Shown here one piece after another: positions 40,828 to 49,526 of a DNA stretch of 64,000 bases; position 1 is the stretch's first letter, and each line of letters starts with the position of its first letter. Made by a program: the position numbers and the translations under genes. A model generated the notes under the pieces. The model was not told where the DNA came from. It searched no databases and saw only the letters and a program-made list of their open reading frames with translations. Source of the DNA: Actinoplanes subtropicus (GTDB taxonomy: Bacteria > Actinomycetota > Actinomycetes > Mycobacteriales > Micromonosporaceae); contig NZ_JOJL01000013.1 in assembly GCF_000721705.1 (NCBI RefSeq), positions 1 to 64,000 of the forward strand, written 5' to 3'.

Positions 40828-42352
40828 CCACCTGGGCCACCTGATGGTCGCGGCGCTGCGACGGCACCGGGACAAGCCGGTGATGGAGCTCGGCGGCACC
40901 ACCCTGACCGGCGGCGAGATGGCCGCCGAGGTCAGCCGCTACGCGCAGGCCCTCGAAGCCCTGGGGGTCGGCCCCTCGGCGCTGCTGTCCAGCAACCGGC
41001 CCGAGGTGCTGCTGATCGTCGCGGCCGGGCAGATCCTGGGCGCGCGGCGGACGGCGCTGCATCCGCTCGGTTCGCTCGACGACCACGCGTACGCGATCAA
41101 CGACGCCGGCATCGGCACGCTCATCGTCGACCCGGTCTACGCGGAACGCGCGCTCGGGCTGCTGGAGAAGGCGCCCGGGCTCAAGCAGATCCTCACCATC
41201 GGCCCCTCGGCGCTGCCCGGCGCGGTCGACCTGGTCGCCACCGCTTCGGTCTACCAGGCGGCGCCGCTGCGGCCGGCTCCGCTGGAGCCCGGCCACGTCG
41301 TGTCGATCACCTACACCGGCGGCACCACCGGGCTGCCCAAGGGCGTGATGGGCACCGCACAGTCGATGCTGACCATGTCGCAGGTGATGCTGGCCGAGTG
41401 GGAGTGGCCGGACGCGCCGCGGTTCCTGGTGTGCACGCCGCTGTCGCACGCCGGCGCCGCGTTTTTCGTGCCCACCCTGCTCAAGGGCGGGTCGCTGGTG
41501 GTGCTCCCGCGCTTCGACCCGGCCGAGGTGCTGCGCACCATCGAGCAGGAGCGGATCACCGCCACCATGCTGGTGCCGACCATGCTGTACGCGCTGCTCG
41601 ACCACCCCGATTCGCGTACGCGTGACCTGTCCAGCCTGGAGACGGTGTACTACGGCGCGGCGTCGATCAACCCGGTACGGCTGCGCGAGGCGATCGACCG
41701 GTTCGGGCCGATCTTCGCCCAGTACTACGGCCAGTCCGAGGCGCCGATGGCGATCAGCTACCTGCCCCGGGGCGAGCACGACGACGCCCGGCTGACCTCG
41801 TGCGGGCGGCCGTCCGCGTTCCTGCGCACGGCGCTGCTCGACGAGCGCGGCGACCCGGTCGAGCCCGGCGAGCCGGGCGAGATCTGCGTGGCCGGGCCGC
41901 TGCTGGCCGCCGGCTACTGGAACAAGCCGGAGGCGACCGCGGCGGCGTTCACCGGTGGCTGGCTGCGCACCGGCGACGTGGCCCGCGAGGACCCGGACGG
42001 CTACTGGCACATCGTCGACCGGGTCAAGGACATGATCGTCACGGGCGGCTTCAACGTGTTCCCGCGTGAGGTGGAGGACGCGATCGCGACCCACCCCGCG
42101 GTGGCGCAGGTGGGTGTGATCGGCGTGGCCGACCCGACCTGGGGCGAGGCGGTCACCGCGATCGTGGTGCTGCGCGACGGTTCTGCCGAGGAGGGCCTGG
42201 CGGCGGAACTCAAGGCCCTGGTCCGCGACCGGAAGGGGCCGGTCCACGCGCCCAAGCACGTCATCGTGACGGACCGGCTGCCGCTGACCGGTCTGGGCAA
42301 ACCCGACAAAAAGGCGCTGCGGGCCGCGTACGCCGATCACGACTTCGGCTGA
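40808..42352 (+). CDS. AMP-forming acyl-CoA synthetase
   Basis: The 514-residue ANL-superfamily enzyme activates a carboxylic acid to its CoA thioester. Motifs: P-loop-like TYTGGTTGLPKGVM near 170, YYGQSEAP, the GYWNKPEATA/WLRTGDVA region and the hinge with DMIVTGGFNVFPREVE, ending in a catalytic Lys in GLGKPDKKAL. GAGGAG precedes the ATG at 40808. It is the last enzyme of the operon and should act on an acid formed by the aldehyde dehydrogenase. Confidence 0.92.
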   Translation: MAMREPNHLGHLMVAALRRHRDKPVMELGGTTLTGGEMAAEVSRYAQALEALGVGPSALLSSNRPEVLLIVAAGQILGARRTALHPLGSLDDHAYAINDAGIGTLIVDPVYAERALGLLEKAPGLKQILTIGPSALPGAVDLVATASVYQAAPLRPAPLEPGHVVSITYTGGTTGLPKGVMGTAQSMLTMSQVMLAEWEWPDAPRFLVCTPLSHAGAAFFVPTLLKGGSLVVLPRFDPAEVLRTIEQERITATMLVPTMLYALLDHPDSRTRDLSSLETVYYGAASINPVRLREAIDRFGPIFAQYYGQSEAPMAISYLPRGEHDDARLTSCGRPSAFLRTALLDERGDPVEPGEPGEICVAGPLLAAGYWNKPEATAAAFTGGWLRTGDVAREDPDGYWHIVDRVKDMIVTGGFNVFPREVEDAIATHPAVAQVGVIGVADPTWGEAVTAIVVLRDGSAEEGLAAELKALVRDRKGPVHAPKHVIVTDRLPLTGLGKPDKKALRAAYADHDFG

Positions 42353-42366
42353 GCGGTCCGCCCACA

Positions 42367-42381
42367 GTTCGCACTGCGAAC
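42367..42381. promoter_or_regulatory. MarR operator GTTCGCA-C-TGCGAAC (site 1)
   Basis: A perfect 7+1+7 palindrome lies 20 bases before the marR ATG. The same element occurs twice more just downstream of marR. Confidence 0.75.
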
Positions 42382-42400
42382 GGTCCGGTATTCTCGAGGT

Positions 42401-42868
42401 ATGAGCAAGACCGAGGACGGCGAAATGGGGATCGTGGCCGCCCTGGTGCGGTCGGCGTTCCTGGTCGATACGGTGTATTCGGCGTCGGCCCGGAAATACG
42501 GTCTCACCGCGCAGCAGGGTCAGCTGCTGTGCGTGCTGATGGCCCGGCCGTACGGGATGAGCGAGCTCGGCCCGATGCTGCGGCTGGCCCGGTCGAGCCT
42601 CACCGGCCTGGTCGACCGCACCGAGCGCAACGGCTTCGTCCGGCGCGTGCCCGACCCCGCTGACCAGCGGCTGGTGCGGGTGGCGCTGACGGCGCACGGC
42701 AGTCGGGTGGTCGAGGAGTTCTACGCCGAGACCTGCCGCCGGGTCGAGGAGTTGCCGGCGTCCCTCACCGCCGGGGAGCGCGACACGCTGGCCGCCCTGC
42801 TCGGCCGCGTCGTGCGCGACCACGAGGTCCCGGCGGTCTTCCTGGCGGCGGAGGACGAAACGGTGTGA
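42401..42868 (+). CDS. MarR-family transcriptional regulator
   Basis: The 155-residue winged-helix protein has the MarR DNA-binding core ([34 protein letters not shown], with [13 protein letters not shown] in the wing). It probably represses its own gene and the next transcription unit, because matching palindromes flank it on both sides. It follows the acyl-CoA synthetase by 48 bases, and its ligand may be an intermediate of that operon. Confidence 0.9.
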   Translation: MSKTEDGEMGIVAALVRSAFLVDTVYSASARKYGLTAQQGQLLCVLMARPYGMSELGPMLRLARSSLTGLVDRTERNGFVRRVPDPADQRLVRVALTAHGSRVVEEFYAETCRRVEELPASLTAGERDTLAALLGRVVRDHEVPAVFLAAEDETV

Positions 42869-42889
42869 TCCGCGGAACAGAGCCGTTGT

Positions 42890-42904
42890 GTTCGTAGTAC
42901 GAAC
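42890..42904. promoter_or_regulatory. MarR operator GTTCGTA-G-TACGAAC (site 2)
   Basis: Perfect 7+1+7 palindrome, 21 bases after the marR stop; one of a tandem pair upstream of the chemoreceptor-like gene. Confidence 0.75.
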
Positions 42905-42911
42905 GACTACT

Positions 42912-42926
42912 GTTCGCACTACGAAC
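42912..42926. promoter_or_regulatory. MarR operator GTTCGCA-C-TACGAAC (site 3)
   Basis: One mismatch from a perfect palindrome. Its start is 22 bases from that of site 2, about two helical turns, so two dimers could sit on the same DNA face. Confidence 0.72.
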
Positions 42927-43127
42927 ACAACGTTTCCCTCCGCGGAAAGGCGGGGCCATGTCCGTCGTTTTCGGCTTCGGCGCGCGTGGCGGCGAGCCGG
43001 CCCGGGTGGCCGTGGCGCGGGCGATGACGCTCCTGCGCCCGCCGACCGTCGGACTTTTTCGTTTCCGGCTGATTTCCCGCCGTACGTGTCGATCTGTTGT
43101 TGTAATGGCCTTGAGGGGAGAACGACG

Positions 43128-44687
43128 GTGGGCATGCGGCGGCAGGAGCGCGGGCGGGGGGACGCCGACGCGTTGACCGAGGCGCGGGAGAACAGCGCCG
43201 CCCTGGTCAAGGTGGTGGTGGCCCTGCAGACGGCGTCGACGCCGGCGACCGCGGCGAAGGTGGCGCTGGACGCGGTCCGGGACTGCTTCGGCTGGAGCTA
43301 CGGCTCGTACTGGCGGCTGGACCCGGAGGCGAGCGTGCTGCGCTTCGCGGTGGAGTCCGGCGACGCCGGGCCGGAGTTCCGCGCGGTGACGACGGAGGCG
43401 TCGTTCGCCGAGGGCGTGGGCCTCTCCGGCCGGGCCTGGAAGCAGCGGGACCTGGTCTTCGTCCCCGACCTGGGCGAGATGCGCGACTGCGTACGGGCAC
43501 CGGTGGCCCAGCGCGCCGGCGTCCGCTCCGGGGTGTGCTTCCCGGTGATCGAGGCCGGCCGGGTGGTCGGCACGATGGACTTCTTCACCACCGCCACCCT
43601 GGACCCCTCCCCGCAGCGGCTGGACATCCTCCGCAGCATCGGCCTGCTGGTCTCCCAGGCGCTCGAGCGGGTGACCGTCGCGGAGCAGCAGGCCGCCGCG
43701 GCCGCCGACGTCGCCGCGGTGAACACGGTGATGCGGCAACTGTCCGCGGCCGCCGACGAGGACGCGGCGATCAGCGGCGCCCTCGACACGATCCGGCGCG
43801 AGTTCGGCTGGACGTACGGGTCGTTCTGGACGGTGGACGCCCACGAGAACGCGCTGACCTTCGTCCTGGAGTCCGGGGACGCCGGCGAGGAGTTCCGCCG
43901 GGTGACCCGTCAGGCCAGCTTCCCGCGGGGCGTCGGCCTGGCCGGCCGGGCCTGGCAGGCCCGGGACATGGTGTTCGTGGCCGACCTGGGCACGATGACC
44001 GACTGCGTCCGCGCCCCCGTGGCGCAGCGGGTCGGCGTGAAGTCCGGTGTCTGCCTCCCGGTGATGGTGTCCGACGCGGTCATCGGCACGCTGGACTTCT
44101 TCGCCACCGAACGGCTGGAGCTGTCCGAGAGCCGGGCCAGCGCGCTGCGCAACACGGCGTTCCTGGTGTCGCAGGCGGTCCAGCGCATCCGCGAGGCCCG
44201 CAAGCTGGCCGCGGCCGGCGCCGAACTGGTCACCTCGATCGAGGAGGCCGAACGCAACGTCGTGCAGGCCACCACCGTGGCCGGCCAGGCGAGCACGGTG
44301 ACCGGCGACGCCAACAAGGTCGTCTCCCGCCTCTCCGAATCCAGCGCGAAGATCGGCGACGTGGTCGGGGTGATCACCGCGATCGCGGCCCAGACAAATC
44401 TGCTGGCGCTGAACGCCACGATCGAGGCGGCCCGCGCCGGCGAGTCGGGCAAGGGCTTCGCGGTGGTCGCCTCGGAGGTGAAGCAGCTGTCCCAGGAGAC
44501 CGCGAAGGCAACGGACAACGTGGCGGCCCTGATCGGCGCCATCCAGACGGACGCGGGGAACGTGGTGGAGTCGCTGGGCGCGATCGGTGCCATCGTCGTC
44601 CAGATCAACGAGACCCAGGGCATGATCAGCAGCGTCCTGACCGAACAGGCCGCCGTGACCCGCGACATCCTCGCCCAGCAAGGCTGA
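43128..44687 (+). CDS. Cytoplasmic GAF-GAF methyl-accepting chemotaxis-like protein
   Basis: The 519-residue soluble protein contains two tandem GAF domains (about 40-170 and 205-345), duplicates of each other ([12 protein letters not shown] / [12 protein letters not shown]; both with [10 protein letters not shown]). They are followed by an MCP signalling domain with the hairpin tip [20 protein letters not shown] and [16 protein letters not shown]. No membrane segment is present, so it senses internal signals. GTG start with GAGGGGAGA upstream. Two MarR operators lie ~200 bases upstream. No che genes are in the window. Confidence 0.9.
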   Translation: MGMRRQERGRGDADALTEARENSAALVKVVVALQTASTPATAAKVALDAVRDCFGWSYGSYWRLDPEASVLRFAVESGDAGPEFRAVTTEASFAEGVGLSGRAWKQRDLVFVPDLGEMRDCVRAPVAQRAGVRSGVCFPVIEAGRVVGTMDFFTTATLDPSPQRLDILRSIGLLVSQALERVTVAEQQAAAAADVAAVNTVMRQLSAAADEDAAISGALDTIRREFGWTYGSFWTVDAHENALTFVLESGDAGEEFRRVTRQASFPRGVGLAGRAWQARDMVFVADLGTMTDCVRAPVAQRVGVKSGVCLPVMVSDAVIGTLDFFATERLELSESRASALRNTAFLVSQAVQRIREARKLAAAGAELVTSIEEAERNVVQATTVAGQASTVTGDANKVVSRLSESSAKIGDVVGVITAIAAQTNLLALNATIEAARAGESGKGFAVVASEVKQLSQETAKATDNVAALIGAIQTDAGNVVESLGAIGAIVVQINETQGMISSVLTEQAAVTRDILAQQG

Positions 44688-44725
44688 CCCGAAAACGGAC
44701 TTGCCCCGCGGTTCAACGTGCATTT

Positions 44726-45063
44726 GTGGCGACAGACGACCTTCCCCTGAGTCGCACCGTCGTCGTCGGGGATGTCCATGGGTGCTTCGACGAGTTGGCC
44801 GAGTTGCTCGACCGACGCCAAGCCGGTCGCGGTCGGCCACCACGTGGTCGGGCCGGCGCCGATGATCCTCGACGGCCGGGTCTTCGGCCTCGACACCGAT
44901 GCCTGTCACGGCGGGCGCCTGACCGCGCTCAGCGTCCCGGATTTCACGATCCACTCGGTCGCGGCGCGGAGCGGCCGGATCAACCTGGACCGTCAGTGCT
45001 CGACCCCCCGCCGGACCATCGCCCTGGCGGCGGCGCTGGGGGTGGCCACACCGGAGCTGCCCG
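44726..45063 (+). pseudogene. Metallophosphoesterase relic with internal deletion
   Basis: The reading frame opens with GTG and the N-terminal signature TVVVGDVHGCFDELAELLDR. A different frame then continues directly with KPVAVGHHVV and GRVFGLDTDACHGGRLTALSVP, the typical end of these phosphatases. The middle ~130 residues, including the GDxxDRG and GNHE metal motifs, are missing and the frame has shifted. It is an inactive remnant. It runs up to the convergent histidine kinase gene. Confidence 0.8.
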
Positions 45064-45064
45064 T

Positions 45065-47152
45065 TCAGGCGCCCCGGGCGTTCAGTGGGCGGGTCTCGAC
45101 AGCGGCGCCGGGGTGGGCGGCCTGGGGCAGGGTCAGCACGAAGGTGGCCCCGTGCGGGCTGGTCGCCCGGTAGGTGATCGAGATGCCGCCCGCGTCGGCC
45201 AGTTGGCGGACCAGGTAGAGGCCGATGCCGGTGCCGGCCTTCGTGAGGGCGACGCCGGAGTCGGCGCGGGTGAAGCGTTCGAACAGGTGGGGTACGAACT
45301 CGTCGGGTACGCCCTCGCCGCTGTCGGCGACGTGGATCTCCACGTGGGCGGGGCGGTTGACCACGCTGACGGTCACCGGCGGGGCGCCGTACTTCAGCGC
45401 GTTGCCCAGCAGGTTACCGAGGATGAGCCGCAGGTGGGCCGGGTCGGCGAAGGCGATCGTCCGGTCCGGCGCCAGCACGCCGATCGGGTGATCGGGGCTC
45501 GGGCCGTGGCCGGCGACGGCCTCCAGTACGGCGTGCGGCACGTCGACCCGGCGGGGCCGGGCCACGATCGCGCCGGCGTCCAGCTGGGCGAGCATCAGGA
45601 TCTCGCCCACCAGGTGGTCGGCGCGGTGACCGGCGGCGGTCATCTGCCGCACGTACCGGATCCGTTCGGTCTCGGGCAGTTCCGGCCATTCCTCCAGCAG
45701 CAGGTCGCCGCGGGCGACGACGCCGGTCAGCGGCTGCCGTACGTCGTGGCTGAGCATCGCGATGAAGTCGGCCATCTGCGCGTTGGTGCGCTCCAGCTGG
45801 TCGGCGTGTTCGGCGAGCTCCGCCTGCTGCCGGTCGCGGGCGCGTTCCAGGGCGTGCCGCTCGGTCATGTCGACGATCTGGGTGGCGAAGAACTGCGGCC
45901 GGCCGCTCTCGTCGCGCAGCATCGCGCTGGTCACGACCACCTCGACGGTGTGCCCGTCGGCGTGCCGGTAGCGTTTCTCCAGCTCGAAGCTCTCCAGCCG
46001 GCCGGACAGGCAGTCGGCGAGGATGTCCAGGCCGGCCTCGGCGTCGTCGGGGTGCGTGATGTCGGCGAAGTGCATGCCGACCAACTCGTCCGGCGGCCGG
46101 CCCAGCATCCGGCCGAAGGCGGGGTTGACCCGGATGAAGGTGCCTCGCGGGTTGCTGATGATCATCCCGATCCGGGAGTGGTCGAACACCTTGCGGAACC
46201 GCTGTTCGCTGGCGAGCAGTTCGCAGCGGTGCCGCCGGGAGCGGGCGGCCGCCGCGACGACCAGCAGTCCGACGCCGGCCGCGGTGGCCACCGCCACCCG
46301 GCCCGCGGTTTCGTTGCCGTGCACGGAGGCGAACAGGACGTCCTCGGGCACGGTCGCGGACAGCCGCCACGGCACGCCCGGGATCGGTAGCGAGGCGTAC
46401 CGCCACCAGCGCCCGCCGGCCCGGTAGCGGCCGACGGCCCGGCGGGCCAGGGCGCGTGCCAGGTCCGGGTCGCCGTCGGCCAGCAACGGCCGGGCGCTGT
46501 CGACGGCGCCGTTGCTGGCCGCGATCGCGCCGCCGGTGTCGGCCAGCTGGACCCGGATGCCGACCAGGCTCCAGGCGCTGGCCAGGTACGACGACAGCGG
46601 GCTGTGCGTGATGGCGACGGCGCCGGAGAAGACCCGGCGGCCCGACGTCGTCTCGTACGGCACCGCGAACGCGACGACCGGCTCCCGCCGGACGACCGAG
46701 GGCACCACCTGCGACACCGCCGGGCGGCCCTGGAGGACCGCCGTCCGCAGATGCGGGTACCGGCCGGTCAGGTCCTGGCCGGTCTGCGACGCGTCGGCGG
46801 GCACCGCGTGCAGCAGCCGGCCCCGGGAGTCGAGCAGCACGGCGGCCGGGTAGCCGAAGCCGGCCACCGACCGGGCGAAGTCCCGCTGGGTCACCACCGG
46901 GTCGGCCAGCAGCGCCACGGCCTGCGCCCGCTCCCGGTCGATCAGATCCGCGACGTAGCTGCCGACGAAGTCGCCCAGCAGGTCCAGCCGTACCTCGAAC
47001 CGCTGCATCAGCCCGGCGCGGCCGCGCTGCTGGGCCCACCGCAGAGCCGTGGCGCCCCCGCTGGTCAGCACCAGCCAGATCACCAGCGGCGCCGCCAGGA
47101 AGCGCCACCGGGCCTGCCACCTCCAGCCAACTCCCACACACTTCACCCTCAC
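45065..47152 (-). CDS. Membrane PAS sensor histidine kinase (orphan)
   Basis: About 695 residues: a first membrane helix (FLAAPLVIWLVLTSGG), a Cache-like extracellular domain (~50-290), a second helix (VAVATAAGVGLLVVAAAA), a PAS domain (RKVFDHSRIGMIISNPRGTF), a HisKA helix with the phospho-acceptor His in MLSHDVRQPL, and an ATPase domain (LGNLLGNALKYGA, DSGEGVP, GTGIGLYL). No response regulator gene adjoins it. The start is uncertain among GTGs at 47152, 47146 and 47137. It lies 38 bases after the co-directional NTF2-like gene. Confidence 0.87.
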   Translation of the reverse strand: MRVKCVGVGWRWQARWRFLAAPLVIWLVLTSGGATALRWAQQRGRAGLMQRFEVRLDLLGDFVGSYVADLIDRERAQAVALLADPVVTQRDFARSVAGFGYPAAVLLDSRGRLLHAVPADASQTGQDLTGRYPHLRTAVLQGRPAVSQVVPSVVRREPVVAFAVPYETTSGRRVFSGAVAITHSPLSSYLASAWSLVGIRVQLADTGGAIAASNGAVDSARPLLADGDPDLARALARRAVGRYRAGGRWWRYASLPIPGVPWRLSATVPEDVLFASVHGNETAGRVAVATAAGVGLLVVAAAARSRRHRCELLASEQRFRKVFDHSRIGMIISNPRGTFIRVNPAFGRMLGRPPDELVGMHFADITHPDDAEAGLDILADCLSGRLESFELEKRYRHADGHTVEVVVTSAMLRDESGRPQFFATQIVDMTERHALERARDRQQAELAEHADQLERTNAQMADFIAMLSHDVRQPLTGVVARGDLLLEEWPELPETERIRYVRQMTAAGHRADHLVGEILMLAQLDAGAIVARPRRVDVPHAVLEAVAGHGPSPDHPIGVLAPDRTIAFADPAHLRLILGNLLGNALKYGAPPVTVSVVNRPAHVEIHVADSGEGVPDEFVPHLFERFTRADSGVALTKAGTGIGLYLVRQLADAGGISITYRATSPHGATFVLTLPQAAHPGAAVETRPLNARGA

Positions 47153-47190
47153 CGGCGGCCCTGCCGGGCGCAGCCGATCCGGCAAAGAAG

Positions 47191-47586
47191 TCAGGCTTGC
47201 GCTGGGAGCGGGGTCGAGATGTCCACGGCGATCCGCCACCGGCCGTCGTCGTCGCGGCGCCAGATCGTCGCGTCCCAGACGGCGACCGCGGTGGCACCGA
47301 GGTCGACGGTGACGGTGCACAGCACGTAACCCAGATCGCCCGAGGACGACCACTCGTGCATCTCGATCGTCCGGCGGGCGCCGGCCGCGGTGGCGCGGGC
47401 GATCGCCGTACGCCAGAACTCGCCGATCGCGGCATGGCCACGGATGGGGCGCATGCCGTCCGCCATGATCTGCGCGTCGGCGGTGTAGTACTCCGTCATC
47501 GTGCCGGCGCCGTCGCCGTAGAAGAGCTGCTCGAACTCGCGGGTGAAGCCCTCGATCGCGGCCAGGTCAAAGGTGTCCAGAGACAT
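47191..47586 (-). CDS. NTF2-like (SnoaL-type) protein
   Basis: The 131-residue protein has the cone-like NTF2 fold signature (FEQLFYGDGAGTMTEYYTADAQIMADG, WRRDDDGRWRIAVDI). Such proteins include ketosteroid-isomerase-like enzymes and many of unknown function. The ATG at 47586 begins the family-like part. It is divergent from a TetR regulator with the TGCCA repeats between them, so its expression is probably ligand-controlled. Confidence 0.82.
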   Translation of the reverse strand: MSLDTFDLAAIEGFTREFEQLFYGDGAGTMTEYYTADAQIMADGMRPIRGHAAIGEFWRTAIARATAAGARRTIEMHEWSSSGDLGYVLCTVTVDLGATAVAVWDATIWRRDDDGRWRIAVDISTPLPAQA

Positions 47587-47609
47587 GCCCCGGAGCTTAT
47601 TGACAGTTC

Positions 47610-47649
47610 TGCCACTTGGCAACACTGCCAAAAGACATAACTGCCAGAT
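47610..47649. promoter_or_regulatory. TetR-type operator cluster with TTGGCA-ACAC-TGCCAA
   Basis: A perfect 6+4+6 inverted repeat (47616-47631) overlaps TGCCA-CT-TGGCA, and a further TGCCA lies at 47642-47646. It occupies the divergent gap between the NTF2-like gene (47586) and the TetR gene (47666). Confidence 0.65.
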
Positions 47650-47665
47650 AGCGTACGATCGGAGC

Positions 47666-48277
47666 ATGAGCACTTCCGACGCCGGCGACGGGACCGGCCT
47701 GCGCGAGCGGCGCCGCCGCCGCACCATGGAGGCGATCATCGACGCCGCGCTGGCCCTGTTCGAGGAGAGGGGCTACGACGCGGTCCCGGTCGAGGAGATC
47801 GCCGCCGCGGCCGAGGTCTCCCCGCGCACCTTCTACCGGCACTTCCCCGCCAAGGAGGACGTGCTGGTCCTCGACCCGCGGACCGAGGCGGCGGTGCGGG
47901 CCGCGCTGGCCGAGGAGCGCCCCGGCGAGACCGACGCCGGCTTCGTCGCGCGGACGCTGATCGCCGCGCTCACCGCCCGCCGGCCCGACCGGGCGCGCCG
48001 CGGATACCAGCTGATCCAGACCACGCCCGCCCTGCAGGCCCGCGCCTTCCAGCTCGTCTGGCGCGACCAGGAGGCCATCGTCCAGGCTCTGCTGGCGCGC
48101 CGCCCGGCCGGTCCGGATGCCGAGCTCCGTGCCCGCGTGGTCACCGTCGCCGTCGGCGACGCCGTCCGCGTCGGCCTGGCCGCCTGGGTCCAGGCCGGCC
48201 AGCCGGGGCCGGTTCAGGAGTACTGCGAGCGCGCCCTGGCCACGCTGCGCGACGCGCTCACCGAGCCGACCCGCTGA
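47666..48277 (+). CDS. TetR-family transcriptional regulator
   Basis: The 203-residue protein has an N-terminal TetR helix-turn-helix (IDAALALFEERGYDAVPVEE, then AAEVSPRTFYRHFPAKEDVL) and an all-helical ligand domain. It should bind the TGCCA repeats just upstream and control itself and the NTF2-like gene. The ATG at 47666 with GGAG just before it is chosen. Ligand unknown. Confidence 0.9.
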   Translation: MSTSDAGDGTGLRERRRRRTMEAIIDAALALFEERGYDAVPVEEIAAAAEVSPRTFYRHFPAKEDVLVLDPRTEAAVRAALAEERPGETDAGFVARTLIAALTARRPDRARRGYQLIQTTPALQARAFQLVWRDQEAIVQALLARRPAGPDAELRARVVTVAVGDAVRVGLAAWVQAGQPGPVQEYCERALATLRDALTEPTR

Positions 48278-48312
48278 CGGCGGCACGCACCTCGTGCTCG
48301 CCGGCCAGCGAG

Positions 48313-49335
48313 TCACGCCGGCGGGCGGGCGGTGCTCCCCCGTACGGTCAAGGTGGTTGCCAGCTCGACGCCGACCTGGGCCAGCCGTTCGCCGCGGCCC
48401 AGGGCCAGGGCCATCTCGGTGGCCGCCACCGCCATCTCGGCCAGCGGCTGGTGGACGGTGGTCAGCGGCGGGTCCATCAGCGCCGTCACCGGCAGGTCGT
48501 CGAAGCCGACCACGCTCAGGTCGGCGGGGATGCGCAGCCCGGCCTCCCGGGCCGCCTGGTAGACGCCGAACGCGACCAGGTCGTTGCCGGCGAAGATCGC
48601 GGTCGGCCGGTCGGGCCGCGCCAGCAGCCGCCGGGCCGCCGCGTGGCCGTCCTCCTGGCTCATCTCGGCGCGGGCCACCAGGGCCGGCTCCACCGGCAGG
48701 CCGGCACCCTCCATCGCGGAGCGGTAGCCGTCGAACCGGGCCCGGAAGAGCAGCACCTGGTCGGGCCCGCTGATCATCGCGATCCGGCGGTGCCCGAGCT
48801 GGATCAGGTGCCGGGTGGCCGAGCGGCCGCCGGCCCAGTTCGTCGCCCCGACGAAGGCGACGTCGTCGTCCAGCTCGTGGGTGGGGTCGAAGACCACGAA
48901 CGGGATGTCCTTGGCCCGCAACAGTTCTCGTTCCTGCTCGGTCAGCTGGGCGACGTTCACCACGCAGGCCGGGCGGCGGGTGAGCGTGTCGTCGATCCAG
49001 TACCGGATCGAGCTGCCGTCCGGGCCGAACTCGGTCAGCACCAGCCCCAGCTGGTGCTGGCGGGCCGCGCGCTGGACGCCGCGGATGATCTCGACGCCCC
49101 ACAGGCTCTCGACCGCCGGGAAGACGAGCTCCATCAGATTGCTGCGGCTGGGCGAGGAGGACTTGCGATAGCCGTACGCGTTGATCAGCGCCTCGACGCG
49201 GGCGCGGGTGTCGGCCGCCACGCCGGGCCGCCCGTTGATCACCTTGGAGACGGTCGGGACCGACACCCCGGCGGTCTGCGCGATGTAGGAGATGGTGACC
49301 GGCCGCGACGGATCATCCGGGTCGGTGGCGGGCAA
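48313..49335 (-). CDS. LacI-family sugar-responsive repressor
   Basis: The 340-residue protein has a LacI helix-turn-helix and hinge (VTISYIAQTAGVSVPTVSKV, RSNLMELVFP region) and a periplasmic-binding-protein-like sugar domain (LGHRRIAMISGP, FAGNDLVAFGVYQAAREAGL, VVGFDDLP). It starts with TTG with GGAGGGAG upstream. A GAAAGTTTC site lies 24 bases upstream, and three more are near the sugar-binding pseudogene and esterase, so it likely regulates xylan-type sugar use. Confidence 0.9.
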   Translation of the reverse strand: MPATDPDDPSRPVTISYIAQTAGVSVPTVSKVINGRPGVAADTRARVEALINAYGYRKSSSPSRSNLMELVFPAVESLWGVEIIRGVQRAARQHQLGLVLTEFGPDGSSIRYWIDDTLTRRPACVVNVAQLTEQERELLRAKDIPFVVFDPTHELDDDVAFVGATNWAGGRSATRHLIQLGHRRIAMISGPDQVLLFRARFDGYRSAMEGAGLPVEPALVARAEMSQEDGHAAARRLLARPDRPTAIFAGNDLVAFGVYQAAREAGLRIPADLSVVGFDDLPVTALMDPPLTTVHQPLAEMAVAATEMALALGRGERLAQVGVELATTLTVRGSTARPPA

Positions 49336-49358
49336 GGCGACTCCCTCCGGCCGCGCGG

Positions 49359-49367
49359 GAAAGTTTC
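49359..49367. promoter_or_regulatory. GAAAGTTTC site (1 of 4)
   Basis: The palindrome lies immediately upstream of the LacI gene start. It resembles the CGAAA-type operators reported for xylan/xylo-oligosaccharide LacI repressors of streptomycetes. Confidence 0.6.
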
Positions 49368-49469
49368 AGCCGCACCCTACCGCGTACCCCCGCCCGAAGC
49401 ACGCGCCAACTGATTGACCAGAGTCGAAGTCCGAGACGCCTCGGCGAGAAACCGTCCGGCTCCTATCCA

Positions 49470-49478
49470 GAAAGTTTC
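49470..49478. promoter_or_regulatory. GAAAGTTTC site (2 of 4)
   Basis: Identical to the site at 49359; it lies just beyond the terminator of the binding-protein pseudogene, in the gap before lacI. Confidence 0.55.
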
Positions 49479-49482
49479 GGGC

Positions 49483-49523
49483 CGCGTCCCGGGCGGCCCC
49501 GCTGCGGGGGCGCCCGGGACGCG
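49483..49523 (-). terminator. Strong hairpin terminator after the sugar-binding pseudogene
   Basis: Perfect 13-base arms (CGCGTCCCGGGCG and its complement) plus four more pairs around a small loop lie just past the ancestral stop at 49527. Confidence 0.75.
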
Positions 49524-49526
49524 AGG

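Noticed and set aside
42958..43176. 72-residue open frame after the MarR operators
   Set aside because: Composition looks random, it overlaps the well-supported start of the MCP gene in another frame, and no homology is recognised. A leader peptide remains barely possible.
45065..47441. Long overlapping frames opposite and beside the histidine kinase and other large genes
   Set aside because: High GC makes all frames open; only the frame with family motifs and ATGA-type junctions was kept.
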